64,000 nt of DNA from Desulfovibrio piger (GTDB taxonomy: Bacteria > Desulfobacterota > Desulfovibrionia > Desulfovibrionales > Desulfovibrionaceae): positions 1,307,001-1,371,000 of the forward strand of contig NZ_LT630450.1 of NCBI RefSeq assembly GCF_900116045.1, written 5' to 3'. The position numbers and the translations under genes were made by a program. The notes beneath the pieces were generated by a model that was not told the origin of the DNA, did no database searches, and saw only the letters and a program-made list of their open reading frames with translations. Below, piece by piece: positions 18,885-28,077 of the stretch (position 1 is the stretch's first letter; the number at the start of each line of letters is the position of its first letter).

Positions 18885-20282
18885 CTACTCTTCCGCTTCC
18901 GTGTCCGCCTCTCCGGCGGCATCTTCCGAAGCGGGCCCGGCCAGGGGCGCGTCAGCCACGGAGAGGTCAGGCATCCGCCACTGTCCGGGCAGGGGGGCCG
19001 TGAGCTCGGCCTTCTCGCCCACATAGGGATTGAAGTAGCCGAAGCGCAGCCAGGGGCAGAGCTTTTTCAGGCGCTTCATGAACAGGCTGAGGCCCATGAC
19101 GGGACCGTGGTCGATGCCGCGCATGAGGCCCAGATACCATTCGGGGTCGATGTTGAGGTTGCGCCACTGGATCATGCTCACGCCGTTCTCGCCCACCAGG
19201 CGGGCCAGGGCTTCCAGCTCGCCCTCGCTGTCGGTGACGCCGGGGAAGAAGAGCAGGTTCAGCGAGACCCAGAGGCCGTTCTGCCGGGCCACGGCGATGG
19301 AGCGGCGCACGTCGTCGAAGCTGTAGCCGTGGGGCCGGTAATAGCGCTCGTAGACGTCGGGGCGGGCGCTGTTGAGGCTGACGCGGATGCTGGAGAGGCC
19401 CGCCCTGGCCAGACGCTCCACGGCCTCGGTGCGGGAGGCATTGGTATTGCAGTTGACCGTGCCCGCACCGCCCCGGCTGCGGAACAGGCGCACGCTCTCC
19501 ACCAGCAGGTCGGGATTCATGAGGGGGTCGCCCTCACAACCCTGGCCGAAGGAATAGATGGGCGTCTTCGTCTCGCGGCTGGCATGGAAGCTCATGACCT
19601 CCGCCAGTTCTTCGGGGGTGGGCGTGAAGGTCAGGCGGCACTGGGGCGTCACGTTGATGGGCGAATCCTTGTCCTGCTCGGAGATGCAGCCCACACAGCG
19701 GGCATTGCAGGTGCGCGAGCTGGGCAGGGGCGCCTCGAAGCGGCCCAGGGCGAAGTTGCGGGCCGCCGGGCAGTCGTACTTCATGACGCAGTCTTCGAGG
19801 ATGTGGCCCACCAGCCGGTTCCCGGGGAACCGGCGCAGCAGGGCGCGCACGTTCTTTTCGATGCGGGAACGCGGGATGTGACGGAACTCCTGGCGCTGGT
19901 CGGCATCCACCTTGCGGGCGCAGATGTAGAAGCGTCCCCTGGCGAAACCCACGGCGCCGTAGGCGAACAGGGGCAGCAGGGGGGCGTCGGCATCGCTGGT
20001 GTAGGCCGGATGGGCGGAGAGCGTATGGGCCGGAGCGGCAAAGGCGGCCACGGCCAGATCCTCGGTGCGCTCTATCTCGCCGGTCCCGGGATTCAGGCCC
20101 ACGGCCCGGCGGCCGGGCAGGAGGAAGAGCTCGCTCTCCTCGGGCAGGGGCATGAGTTCGTCAGGGCGGGGCGTGCCCCATTCCTCGCCGCGGCGGCAGA
20201 CCATGAGCAGGTCGGGATCATCGTAGATATTGCCCTGGGCATCGGCCATGACCATGTGCGGTTCGATCTTCGCTGTTGCCAT
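18885..20282 (-). CDS. Radical SAM protein of unknown substrate
   Basis: The protein has 465 residues. A non-radical-SAM N-terminal domain of about 185 residues precedes the cluster motif Cys192/196/199 ('CNARCVGC'). The SAM-barrel markers 'FGQGCEGDPLMN' and 'NCNTNASRTEAV' follow, then 'RVSLNSARPDVYERYY'. The last 30 residues are acidic and low-complexity. There is no clear SPASM Cys set. The start (20282) has AAGGAAGG upstream; 27 earlier codons overlap the next promoter and were dropped. It is divergent from a small membrane-protein gene. The role is unknown; peptide or RNA modification are both possible. Confidence 0.85.
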   Translation of the reverse strand: MATAKIEPHMVMADAQGNIYDDPDLLMVCRRGEEWGTPRPDELMPLPEESELFLLPGRRAVGLNPGTGEIERTEDLAVAAFAAPAHTLSAHPAYTSDADAPLLPLFAYGAVGFARGRFYICARKVDADQRQEFRHIPRSRIEKNVRALLRRFPGNRLVGHILEDCVMKYDCPAARNFALGRFEAPLPSSRTCNARCVGCISEQDKDSPINVTPQCRLTFTPTPEELAEVMSFHASRETKTPIYSFGQGCEGDPLMNPDLLVESVRLFRSRGGAGTVNCNTNASRTEAVERLARAGLSSIRVSLNSARPDVYERYYRPHGYSFDDVRRSIAVARQNGLWVSLNLLFFPGVTDSEGELEALARLVGENGVSMIQWRNLNIDPEWYLGLMRGIDHGPVMGLSLFMKRLKKLCPWLRFGYFNPYVGEKAELTAPLPGQWRMPDLSVADAPLAGPASEDAAGEADTEAEE

Positions 20283-20395
20283 TTTCCTTCCTTGCGGCAT
20301 CTTGCCCTGCCGCGTCCGAATGTATATAAGCGGAGCTGCGGCCAGCCCCGGAAACATGGGCACGACGGCCGCCAGAATATCCGCGAGGCCGCCCC

Positions 20396-20722
20396 ATGTT
20401 TTCCCTGATGCTCTTTATTTTTCTTTGTTTTCTCGGCATGCTTGCCGTACAGTTCTACATGCTGCGCAGCCAGGAACGCCTGAACCGCGCCCTGCGCGAC
20501 GAGCACGCCCAGATGCGTGTGCTGCTGCGCGCCATGGAATCCCGCCTGGATGCCCTGGGCTGCCCTGCCCCCAAACTGGCCGAAACCGCCGTGCAGGCCA
20601 CGCCCGCGGCACAGGACCCCCTGCTGCATCTGAGCTTCGATGCGCCTGCAGCCAGGAGGGCCGCGCCCCGCACGCCGGTGGTGGACCCGGGCCTGGACCT
20701 GCACATGGACAGCGGCCGCTAG
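20396..20722 (+). CDS. Small single-pass membrane protein
   Basis: The protein has 108 residues. Residues 2-22 form one hydrophobic helix, followed by a charged amphipathic, probably coiled-coil stretch ('RSQERLNRALRDEHAQMR') and a Pro/Ala-rich tail. No family is recognised. The start has GCGAGG upstream. A terminator (20730-20755) follows immediately, so it is its own unit between the radical SAM gene and the AsmA-like gene. Confidence 0.65.
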   Translation: MFSLMLFIFLCFLGMLAVQFYMLRSQERLNRALRDEHAQMRVLLRAMESRLDALGCPAPKLAETAVQATPAAQDPLLHLSFDAPAARRAAPRTPVVDPGLDLHMDSGR

Positions 20723-20729
20723 GCCTGCG

Positions 20730-20755
20730 GCCCGTTTTGCCCGGAAACGGGCTTT
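20730..20755 (+). terminator. Intrinsic terminator after the small membrane protein
   Basis: A perfect 8-bp stem (20730-20737 with 20745-20752) is followed by three T residues. A second C/G hairpin with four T residues follows at about 20756-20775. Confidence 0.65.
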
Positions 20756-20853
20756 CCCCTCCGGCGGGGCTTTTACCGTGCCTTCCGGCACGCCGCAACA
20801 GCGCTTCGTCAACCTAGCCTCGCCCCTTTTCATCGTCAAGCAGCCTTCCTGCC

Positions 20854-23800
20854 ATGCCCGAACCATCCCGCCGCCTGCGTCTTTTCCTCCGCTGTCTGGC
20901 AGCCCTGCTGCTGGGCATCCTCCTGCTGGCCGGCGCGGCCATGGTCTATGTGCAGCACAATTCCGTGGCCATCACCCATGCCCTGCTGGAAGACTTCACC
21001 CGGCGCACGGGGCTCGCCCTGCATGTCAGATCCATCGGGCTCTCCTGGCTGCCTCCGGCCGTCCAGGCCGACGACGTGCGCATCCGCGGCCAGGAGCTGG
21101 ACATCGCCGTGCGCACGGCCCGGCTGCGGCCCCGCCTGACGGCCCTGCTGCAGGGGCGGCTGGAGCTGGAGTACGTGGCCCTGCAGAATCCCGTGCTGTC
21201 CGGCAGCCTGCCGCTGCCCACACTGGATCTGCGCAAGCTTTCCTCCGCCGCCGGGGGCGGCAGCGGCGATGCCGGGGCCCTGGCCCGGCTGGACGGCCTG
21301 CTGCCCGGTACCCTCCAGATAGAGATAGACCAGGGCAATTTCTCCTTCCAGGCCCGGGACGCCTCGTCCCTGCGCGCGGGCAACCTTTCCTGCGTGCTGC
21401 ATCTGCGCGGCCTCCGGGACGTGCGCGGCAAGCTGCAGGCAGGCCTTATCCGCAATCTGGCCGCCGGAGAGGGGACGCCCGTGCTGGACCTGGAGAACCT
21501 GCTGGTGGAAGGCCGCAGCCGTCCGCTCCGTTTCTTGAGCGATACCCCCCGCCTGCGCCTGCGGGCCCTGCTGCATCTGCCGCCCCACCTGCCCCGCATA
21601 CGCATGAACCTCGATTTCACGGCCACGGCCGCGGGCTGGCAGCTGGATCACGACATCCAGGGCGACCTGATGCAGGACGACGAGCCCATCCCCTTTGCCG
21701 TGGCCGGACGTCTTGTGCAGGACAGGAACGCGCCGCAGGCCTCGGTACGGCGCATGCTGCGCGAGGTCTTCCTGCCCGATCCGCAGGAGCTGGCCGCCGC
21801 CGGGAAGGAAGACCCGGCGATGCCCCCCGCTGCGGCGGCCCCCACAGCACCGGCCGCCGGTACCGCCGCCACGGCATCCGCCCCCGCAGCCCATGCGGTC
21901 CCCCAGCCCGGCCTGCCCGCCGCGGGCGGCACGCATCCGCCCATACGCCTGGAACGCATCCGGCTGGAGCTGGACGAGGACAGCGCCACCCTCGACGGCA
22001 ACCTGACTTTCGACAGCCGGCGGGGCCCTGTCCTCAACGGCAGCCTGCAGGCCCACCGCCTGAGCCTGACACGCTGGCTGGGCTTTGCCCGCGGGCTGGC
22101 CCCGGGCCTGCAGATGGCCCTGGACAACCTCACGGACAGCCTCCTGGAATTCGAGCTGGACGCCGAGGGCCTGCGCGTGCCCTGTATCGTGGCCCATGCC
22201 TCGGGTTCGCGCTTCACCGGTTCCGGCGGCGTGGCCCGCTGGGCCGAGCCGGTGGTGGCCCTGGACCTGACCGCCCCGGAAGTCACGCTGGGCCGGGCCA
22301 TCCCGGAAGCCGTGGGCACCCTGCCCCTGCAGGTCCATTTCCCGCACGGTCCCCTGACCAGCCTGCGGGCCTCGCGCTCCACGCCGCTGCCGTCGCCCGA
22401 TCCCGCCACGGACCTGCACATCGGCTATGACATCCGCCTCAATGCCCGCACCGTGCACTACGGCCCTGTGACCATCACCGGCGCGGCCGTGGTCATCGAA
22501 CCCGGCACACCGGACAAGGCGGGCAACGGCACGGCCGTGATCCGCGCCACGGGCGACTTTTACGAAGGCCGCCTCAAGGGCCGCTGCGCCATCGGCGGCC
22601 CCACGGACATGCCCACCTTCGACATCGACCTGCGCCTGGACAAGATCCACGGCAGCAAGCTGTCCAGGGATTTCGACCTCATCCCCGTGCGGCGCGGCAT
22701 GCTGTCCGCCCAGGCGGCCATCACCAGCCGGGGCAGCGACCTGGATGTATTCCTGAAGAGCATGCGCGGCACGGTCACGGCCGAGGGCAGCAAGGGCCTG
22801 CTGCCCGCCGGAGGCAAAAAGAGCCTGCCCTTCGACAGGCTCTCGCTGCGCCTCGACCTGCAAAGCGCCCGCCGCGACCTGCGCCCCACGCCGGCCCGGG
22901 CCGGTTTCGAAGGCCGCTGGACGGCCTCGCTGGAAGAGGAGGGCCTGTCCCTGACCCAGAAGCTGGACGGCCTCGTCTGGTTCGGCGGCAAGGAGTTCGT
23001 GGCCTGGCAGGAGCTGCCCGGCTCCCTGCGCCTGCACCTGCCGTCCCGCGAAAAGGATCTGCTGCCCCAGGGCATGGATCTGGACGCCGGCGGCCTGTTC
23101 AGCTGCGCGGGCCCTGCCGGTCTGAAGCTGAAAAAGGCCACGCTCTCGGCACTGGGCCTGCAGCTCAAGGGCGACCTGGACGTCGGCAACGGACGCGGCG
23201 GCCTGACCTGGGGCGGGACCGTGGACCTCACCGCCCGCGACCTGAAGCACAGCCTCCGGCAGATACGGGGCAGCGCGCCCGCCCGCCTGCCCGCCTCCCT
23301 CAACAGCCTGCGCCTCAGGGGCACGGCCTCCGGTACCCTGGACAGCCTGCGCCTCAGGGATCTGCGCTGCGGCCTGGGCTGGCAGCAGGTGGACGGCGAG
23401 GCTGCCGTGACCTGGAGCGGCACGCCGCAGCTGGACCTGCGCCTGCACGCCGCGGACTTCGACCTGGACCGTCTGCTGGCGGAGCTCTTTCCCGACCAGG
23501 CCCGCAGCAAGGGGCGGAACAGGGCCCCGGGCGCTCCCTGGGACCTGCGCTTCATGAAGGCCGTGGAGGCCCGGGGGAGCCTGGACGTGGACAGGGTGCG
23601 CTTCATGCGTCTGCGCATGCAAAAGATGCGCACCCGTTTCAGCCTCAAGGACGGCCACCTTGCCGTGCCTGCCCTGGAGGGCGATTTCTACAATTCGCGC
23701 CTGCGTGCCTCGGGCGATTTCCACTTCGACCGCGGCCTGAGCTACACCACCAGGGTCAGGGCCCTGAACATCGACCTCGGCGCCGCCAGCAACGACCGCA

Positions 23801-24288
23801 ACGACAAGCGCGCCGTGCGGGGCCTGGCCTCGGTGGAATCGGAGATGAGCGCCCATCTGACCGGCGGCGGCCAGATGCCCGCGGCCCTTTCCGGCACCTG
23901 GGGCGTGGCCATCATCAACGGCAGCTACCAGGACCGCGACAAGGCCGGACGGCCCGGCGGCAGGCCCACCCGCTTCCAGCGCCTCAGCGCCTCGGGCAAC
24001 ATGCAGAACGGCGTGGCCCGCAGCAGCAACATCTTTTATCAGGATGCCGAGATGCGCGTGCGCGGCGGCGGCCGCATCGACTTCAACAGCGAGGACCTGG
24101 ACTGCAACCTCTTCGTCAAGACCGACCGCATGCAGGAGTTCCCCGTGCGCGTGACCGGCACGCTCCACGATCCCAAGACCTCGGTCAGCGCGGGCACGGC
24201 CATCCTCTACGCCGTCACCAGCCTGACCCACGGCATCTTCGAACTGCTGGGCGGTGTCATGGAAGGCACCTGGAACCTTTTCCGCTGA
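20854..24288 (+). CDS. AsmA-family envelope protein
   Basis: The protein has 1144 residues with one N-terminal membrane anchor (about 8-30) and a long periplasmic beta-rich remainder, the architecture of AsmA/TamB-type lipid-transfer proteins that span the periplasm. The N-terminal 'LLEDFTRRTGLALHVRSIGL' region is AsmA-like, repeated 'LRLRDL'/'LDLRLHAADFDLDRLL' strands fill the middle, and the C terminus ends with the AsmA_2-like 'DPKTSVSAGTAILYAV...GVMEGTWNLFR'. A Pro/Ala-rich linker is near 320-370. It is monocistronic, followed by adk with its own promoter. A role in outer-membrane lipid supply is inference. Confidence 0.85.
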   Translation: MPEPSRRLRLFLRCLAALLLGILLLAGAAMVYVQHNSVAITHALLEDFTRRTGLALHVRSIGLSWLPPAVQADDVRIRGQELDIAVRTARLRPRLTALLQGRLELEYVALQNPVLSGSLPLPTLDLRKLSSAAGGGSGDAGALARLDGLLPGTLQIEIDQGNFSFQARDASSLRAGNLSCVLHLRGLRDVRGKLQAGLIRNLAAGEGTPVLDLENLLVEGRSRPLRFLSDTPRLRLRALLHLPPHLPRIRMNLDFTATAAGWQLDHDIQGDLMQDDEPIPFAVAGRLVQDRNAPQASVRRMLREVFLPDPQELAAAGKEDPAMPPAAAAPTAPAAGTAATASAPAAHAVPQPGLPAAGGTHPPIRLERIRLELDEDSATLDGNLTFDSRRGPVLNGSLQAHRLSLTRWLGFARGLAPGLQMALDNLTDSLLEFELDAEGLRVPCIVAHASGSRFTGSGGVARWAEPVVALDLTAPEVTLGRAIPEAVGTLPLQVHFPHGPLTSLRASRSTPLPSPDPATDLHIGYDIRLNARTVHYGPVTITGAAVVIEPGTPDKAGNGTAVIRATGDFYEGRLKGRCAIGGPTDMPTFDIDLRLDKIHGSKLSRDFDLIPVRRGMLSAQAAITSRGSDLDVFLKSMRGTVTAEGSKGLLPAGGKKSLPFDRLSLRLDLQSARRDLRPTPARAGFEGRWTASLEEEGLSLTQKLDGLVWFGGKEFVAWQELPGSLRLHLPSREKDLLPQGMDLDAGGLFSCAGPAGLKLKKATLSALGLQLKGDLDVGNGRGGLTWGGTVDLTARDLKHSLRQIRGSAPARLPASLNSLRLRGTASGTLDSLRLRDLRCGLGWQQVDGEAAVTWSGTPQLDLRLHAADFDLDRLLAELFPDQARSKGRNRAPGAPWDLRFMKAVEARGSLDVDRVRFMRLRMQKMRTRFSLKDGHLAVPALEGDFYNSRLRASGDFHFDRGLSYTTRVRALNIDLGAASNDRNDKRAVRGLASVESEMSAHLTGGGQMPAALSGTWGVAIINGSYQDRDKAGRPGGRPTRFQRLSASGNMQNGVARSSNIFYQDAEMRVRGGGRIDFNSEDLDCNLFVKTDRMQEFPVRVTGTLHDPKTSVSAGTAILYAVTSLTHGIFELLGGVMEGTWNLFR

Positions 24289-24371
24289 TCCCGCACCCCG
24301 GGGCTTTCCGCCACGGTCCCGGCAGGTCCGGCCCCTGCCGGAAAAAAGGCCTTGCACTTTCCCCGCCCCCG

Positions 24372-24400
24372 TTGACAGAACGGCCTGCAAAGGGTAGACA
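24372..24400 (+). promoter_or_regulatory. Probable sigma-70 promoter of adk
   Basis: A perfect -35 TTGACA (24372-24377) is followed after 17 bases by TAGACA (24395-24400) as a weak -10. It lies about 60 bases before the adk start. Confidence 0.5.
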
Positions 24401-24462
24401 GGCCGTATCTGTTCTTTTTTGCACAAACCCAACGACGGTCCGTCACAATAAGGAGAAGCGCC

Positions 24463-25134
24463 ATGAATATCCTCATCTTTGGTCCCAACGGCAGCGGCAA
24501 GGGCACCCAGGGCAATCTGGTCAAGGCCAAGTACAATCTTGCTCACATCGAATCCGGCGCCATCTTCCGTGAACACATCGGCGGCGGCACCGAACTGGGC
24601 AAAAAGGCCAAGGAATACATCGATCGCGGCGACCTGGTGCCCGACGACATCACCATCCCCATGGTGCTGGAGACCCTGAAGACCAAGGGCAAGGACGGCT
24701 GGCTGCTGGACGGCTTCCCCCGCAACATGGTGCAGGCCCAGAAACTGTGGGAAGCCCTGCAGGCCGAAGGTCTGAAACTGGACTACGTCATCGAGATCCT
24801 GCTGCCCCGCGAGATCGCCAAGAACCGCATCATGGGCCGTCGCCTGTGCAAGGAAAACAACAACCATCCCAACAACATTTTCATCGACGCCATCAAGCCC
24901 AACGGTGACAGGTGCCGCGTCTGTGGCGGTGAGCTTTCCACCCGTTCCGACGACCAGGACGAAGCCGCCATCAACAAGCGTCACGACATCTACTACGACA
25001 CCAAGAACGGCACCCTGGCCGCGGCCTACTTCTTCAAGAACCTGGCCGCCGAAGGCAAGACCAAATACATCGAGCTCAATGGCGAAGGCAGCATCGACTC
25101 CATCAAGGAGACCCTGATCTCCCAGCTGAACTAG
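24463..25134 (+). CDS. adk: Adenylate kinase (metal-binding lid)
   Basis: Adk converts ATP + AMP to 2 ADP and recycles AMP released from sulfate activation. The 223-residue protein has the P-loop 'GPNGSGKGT' (7-15) and 'DGFPRN'. The lid carries Cys129, His135, Cys151 and Cys154, exactly the C-X5-H-X15-C-X2-C site described in Desulfovibrio gigas adenylate kinase, which binds Zn, Co or Fe. AGGAG precedes the ATG. A strong terminator ends this single-gene unit. Confidence 0.96.
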   Translation: MNILIFGPNGSGKGTQGNLVKAKYNLAHIESGAIFREHIGGGTELGKKAKEYIDRGDLVPDDITIPMVLETLKTKGKDGWLLDGFPRNMVQAQKLWEALQAEGLKLDYVIEILLPREIAKNRIMGRRLCKENNNHPNNIFIDAIKPNGDRCRVCGGELSTRSDDQDEAAINKRHDIYYDTKNGTLAAAYFFKNLAAEGKTKYIELNGEGSIDSIKETLISQLN

Positions 25135-25152
25135 CCTGAGCACGCCTTTCCA

Positions 25153-25181
25153 GGCCGGGGCCCCGCCCCGGCCTTTTTTTT
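25153..25181 (+). terminator. Intrinsic terminator of adk
   Basis: A perfect 9-bp G/C stem (25153-25161 with 25165-25173) with a 3-base loop is followed by eight T residues. Confidence 0.92.
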
Positions 25182-25366
25182 GTCCCGAAAGTCCGGGGCC
25201 CGGCCGGGACCGGCCTTGCCTTTTGCCGCCGCATCCCCATCTTTAACAGCGGAGGCACAGGACCGCCGGCCCGCAGCGGGCACGTGTCCCGCACCGGGGG
25301 CCCCACTGGACATGCCTGTCCAAGTTTGCCACTATGCCCCCAACGTCACAGCGAGGTAACAACATC

Positions 25367-25690
25367 ATGCAAGTCTGCATCGCGATCATGCACGGCAAGC
25401 CCGTCATGCTGGAACTGCGGGAAGGCGTCCCCTACATCAATGATGAGCCCCAGCCCATCAAGCACCTGAGCGAAGATGACCTCACGGCCTTCCACGAAGC
25501 CGTGAGCGCCATCCCCGATGACGGTGCCCCCGGCCATGCCGCCCTTGTCAATGCCAAGCGCGCCGCCTTCATCGTGGACCTGCTGGGCCATGCCGTGGGC
25601 GACGAATGCGTCTCCTATCTGACCCATGTGCTGGACCACGTGCACTACGACGTCATGGAATATCTGGGAGAAACCGAACCCCAGGACTAG
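25367..25690 (+). CDS. Conserved hypothetical protein upstream of the SUF pair
   Basis: The protein has 107 residues with no signal or membrane segment. It starts 'MQVCIAIMHGKPVMLELREG' and has an acidic, helical second half ('HVLDHVHYDVMEYLGE'). The ATG at 25367 follows a GCGAGG site; a Met 11 codons earlier lacks one. It lies 55 bases before the SufC-like gene on the same strand, so it may be cotranscribed. No function is recognised. Confidence 0.7.
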   Translation: MQVCIAIMHGKPVMLELREGVPYINDEPQPIKHLSEDDLTAFHEAVSAIPDDGAPGHAALVNAKRAAFIVDLLGHAVGDECVSYLTHVLDHVHYDVMEYLGETEPQD

Positions 25691-25745
25691 AAAGCCTGCC
25701 GGGCCCCCGCAAGGGATCGGGCTTCCGGCATAATTGAGGGAAACA

Positions 25746-26540
25746 ATGCTTGAGATCCAAGACCTGCACGTTTCCGTCCACGGCACGCCGGTGCTCAAGG
25801 GCATCGACCTGAAGGTGGAAGCGGGCGAAACCTTTATCCTGTTCGGCCCCAACGGCTCCGGCAAGACCACCCTGCTCATGACGCTGATGGGCTTTTCCGG
25901 CTATGAGGTGACCCGGGGCAAGATCATCTTCAAGGGCCACGACATCACCTACGCCCCCATGTACGAGCGCGCCCGCCTGGGCATCGGCATGTCCTTCCAG
26001 CGGCCGCCCACCATCCACGGCCTGCCCACGGGCAAGATGGTGGAACTGTGCGGCCGCGGCCGCGCCATGGACATCCCCGCCATGGCCAGACGTGTGCATT
26101 TCGACACCTTCCTCGACCGTGACGTCAATGCCGGCTTCTCCGGCGGCGAGATCAAACGCTCCGAACTGCTGCAGCTCATGGCCCAGCAGCCCAGCCTGCT
26201 GCTCTTCGATGAACCGGAATCGGGCGTGGATCTGGAAAACATGGCCCTGGTGGGCAAGACCGTGCGCAAGCTGCTGGACGGCGTGCCCGACTGCTGTAGC
26301 GCCACCCTGCGCGAGCAGGGGCGCAAGCGTTCCACCAGCGGGCTCATCATCACCCACACCGGCCACATCCTTGAATATGTCAATGCCGACCGCGGGCAGG
26401 TCATGTATCACGGCAAACTCTGCTGTGAAGCGCGCCCGCGCGTCATCCTCGACCATATCGCCCAGCACGGCTACCAGGAATGCCTGCGCTGCCTGGCCGG
26501 CGACATGTACGGCAAAATCGCGGAGGCTCCCCTGGCATGA
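25746..26540 (+). CDS. SufC-type ATPase of a minimal SUF (SMS-like) system
   Basis: This cytoplasmic ABC-type ATPase of 264 residues drives Fe-S scaffold assembly. It has Walker A 'GPNGSGKTT', signature 'FSGGEIKRSELLQL', Walker B 'LLLFDEPESGVD' and the H-loop 'IITHTGH', all in SufC style. The C-terminal extension is Cys-containing ('YQECLRCLAGDMYG'). The ATG at 25746 has GAGGG upstream; a TTG 12 bases earlier is less likely. The stop overlaps the next start by ATGA, so the pair is translationally coupled. No sufS, sufE, sufU or sufD is present. Two-gene SufBC-like systems are known from anaerobes as SMS. Confidence 0.9.
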   Translation: MLEIQDLHVSVHGTPVLKGIDLKVEAGETFILFGPNGSGKTTLLMTLMGFSGYEVTRGKIIFKGHDITYAPMYERARLGIGMSFQRPPTIHGLPTGKMVELCGRGRAMDIPAMARRVHFDTFLDRDVNAGFSGGEIKRSELLQLMAQQPSLLLFDEPESGVDLENMALVGKTVRKLLDGVPDCCSATLREQGRKRSTSGLIITHTGHILEYVNADRGQVMYHGKLCCEARPRVILDHIAQHGYQECLRCLAGDMYGKIAEAPLA

Positions 26541-27700
26541 GCAGCATCGACCTTTCCCGTTTCAACTTCAGCGGCGGCGAGAACGCCGCCCCCATCGAAG
26601 ACCTGACCCGCCTGCCCCGGGAAGACCAGCAGCGCCTGGTCCTGGCCGGCATCGACGTGCACGACGACAAGGTCAGCGGCGCCTTCATGCAGCTCAACCA
26701 CGCCGACGTGCACTGCACCACCCGGCAGGAAGGCCTGGAACTCATGGACATCCGCGCGGCCCTCAAGAAATTCGACGGCCTGCCGCAGTATTACTGGAAG
26801 CTGCTCGATCCCGACAAGGACGAGATCACCCGCATGGCCCGCGAACACCTCAACGGCGGCTACTTCGTGCGCGCCCGCAAGGGCGTGAAGATCAGCCAGC
26901 CCGTGCAGTCCTGCATGTTCATCAAGGGCAATGCCGCCGGACAGGCCGTGCACAACATCGTGGTGGTGGAAGAAGGCGCCGAGCTCAACATCCTGGGCGG
27001 CTGCGCCACCTCCCAGCACAGCAACGACGCCGCGCATCTGGGCATCACCGAATACTATGTGGAAAAGGGCGGCAAGCTCACCTTCACCATGATCCACAAC
27101 TGGGGCGACTCCACCACCGTGCGGCCGCGCTCGGCGGGCGTGGTGGAAGCCGGGGGCGTGTTCCAGAACAACTACATCCTGCTCAAGAGCGTGGGCAGCC
27201 TGCAGTCCTATCCCCGCATCGACCTCAACGGCGAAGGCGCCGTGGCCACCTTCAACTCGGTCATCGTGACGCCCACGGGCTCCCATGTGGACAGCGGCAG
27301 CGCCATCCATCTCAACGCGCCCCATACCCGCGGCGAGATCATCTCCCGCACCCTGACCACCGGCGGCACCATCATCAACCGCGGTTTCATCGGCGCCTCG
27401 GCCACTCCGGTCAAGGGCCATCTGGAGTGCAAGGGACTCATCGTGGGCGGCGGCCGCGTGCACGCCATCCCCGAACTGGACAGCTGCCGCGACGGCGTGG
27501 AACTCTCCCACGAAGCCGCCGTGGGCAAGATCGCCCAGGAAGAGATCGAATACCTCATGGCCCGCGGTCTGGACGAGGACGAAGCCACCTCCACCATCGT
27601 GCGCGGCTTCCTCAACGTGGACATCATGGGCCTGCCCGCGCCCCTGAAGAAGGCCATGGACGAACAGATCAACAAGCTCAACGCCGGCGGCGCCATGTAA
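26537..27700 (+). CDS. SufB/SufD-type scaffold of a minimal SUF (SMS-like) system
   Basis: The 387-residue SufBD-family protein has a right-handed beta-helix core with long beta repeats, 'HNIVVVEEGAELNILGGCAT' (shown by 'EEGAELNILGGC'), 'TFTMIHNWG', 'PHTRGEIISRTL', 'VGGGRVHAIPELD' and the C-terminal 'LSHEAAVGKIAQEEIEYLMARGL' (shown by 'LSHEAAVGKIAQEEIEYL'), which carries the conserved His/Glu region. It probably forms the scaffold complex with the ATPase gene that overlaps it. It starts at the ATGA overlap; a frame open to 26480 is not used. A terminator at 27730-27767 follows. Confidence 0.9.
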   Translation: MSSIDLSRFNFSGGENAAPIEDLTRLPREDQQRLVLAGIDVHDDKVSGAFMQLNHADVHCTTRQEGLELMDIRAALKKFDGLPQYYWKLLDPDKDEITRMAREHLNGGYFVRARKGVKISQPVQSCMFIKGNAAGQAVHNIVVVEEGAELNILGGCATSQHSNDAAHLGITEYYVEKGGKLTFTMIHNWGDSTTVRPRSAGVVEAGGVFQNNYILLKSVGSLQSYPRIDLNGEGAVATFNSVIVTPTGSHVDSGSAIHLNAPHTRGEIISRTLTTGGTIINRGFIGASATPVKGHLECKGLIVGGGRVHAIPELDSCRDGVELSHEAAVGKIAQEEIEYLMARGLDEDEATSTIVRGFLNVDIMGLPAPLKKAMDEQINKLNAGGAM

Positions 27701-27729
27701 CGCCCCGCTGCGATCATCCGCCTGTTTAC

Positions 27730-27767
27730 GGGGCCGTCCGCGTGTGCGGGCGGCCCCGGGCCGTTTT
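27730..27767 (+). terminator. Terminator of the SUF pair
   Basis: A 12-bp stem with one G-U pair (27730-27741 with 27746-27757) has a 4-base loop. Four T residues follow 6 bases later. Confidence 0.7.
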
Positions 27768-28035
27768 CACGGAGCGGCCATCCCCTCGGGGGCGCGCAGC
27801 TGTCCCCCGGCGATGCCCTGCGGCCCGCCACCGGCAGACCTGGAGGCCCTTGTCTCCGCCGCCGGCCGGGCGGCCTGCCCCCCCTCCCCGGACGGACGCG
27901 GGCCGCCTGCGGCCACGGTTCCTGCGGCGCGGCGGCCGGGGACGCGCCACAGGCACGGCGTGCTGCCGCTCCCCGGCCCCCCCTTCCCTTCCCCGCACGC
28001 CGGCCGGGCCTGCCGGGACCGCCTGCGGAAGGGCT

Positions 28036-28065
28036 TGACCATGACGCGCCCTTCCGGCTATAGTT
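28036..28065 (+). promoter_or_regulatory. Promoter of tRNA-Met
   Basis: TTGACC (28036-28041) and TATAGT (28060-28065) are separated by 18 bases. The -10 lies 13 bases before the mature 5' end, a normal stable-RNA arrangement. Confidence 0.75.
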
Positions 28066-28077
28066 CGCTTCCTTCGC

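Larger units (their letters stand above)
27701..28077. other. Intergenic region SUF pair to tRNA-Met
   Basis: These 377 bases are very GC-rich. They hold the SUF terminator at the left and the tRNA promoter at the right. The ORFs between them are GC shadows. Confidence 0.5.

Noticed and set aside
20836..25143. 1435-codon open frame on the minus strand
   Set aside because: It is antisense to the AsmA-like gene and adk, has low-complexity Gly/Gln/Ala/His-rich content and no ribosome site. It is a typical GC-rich shadow frame.
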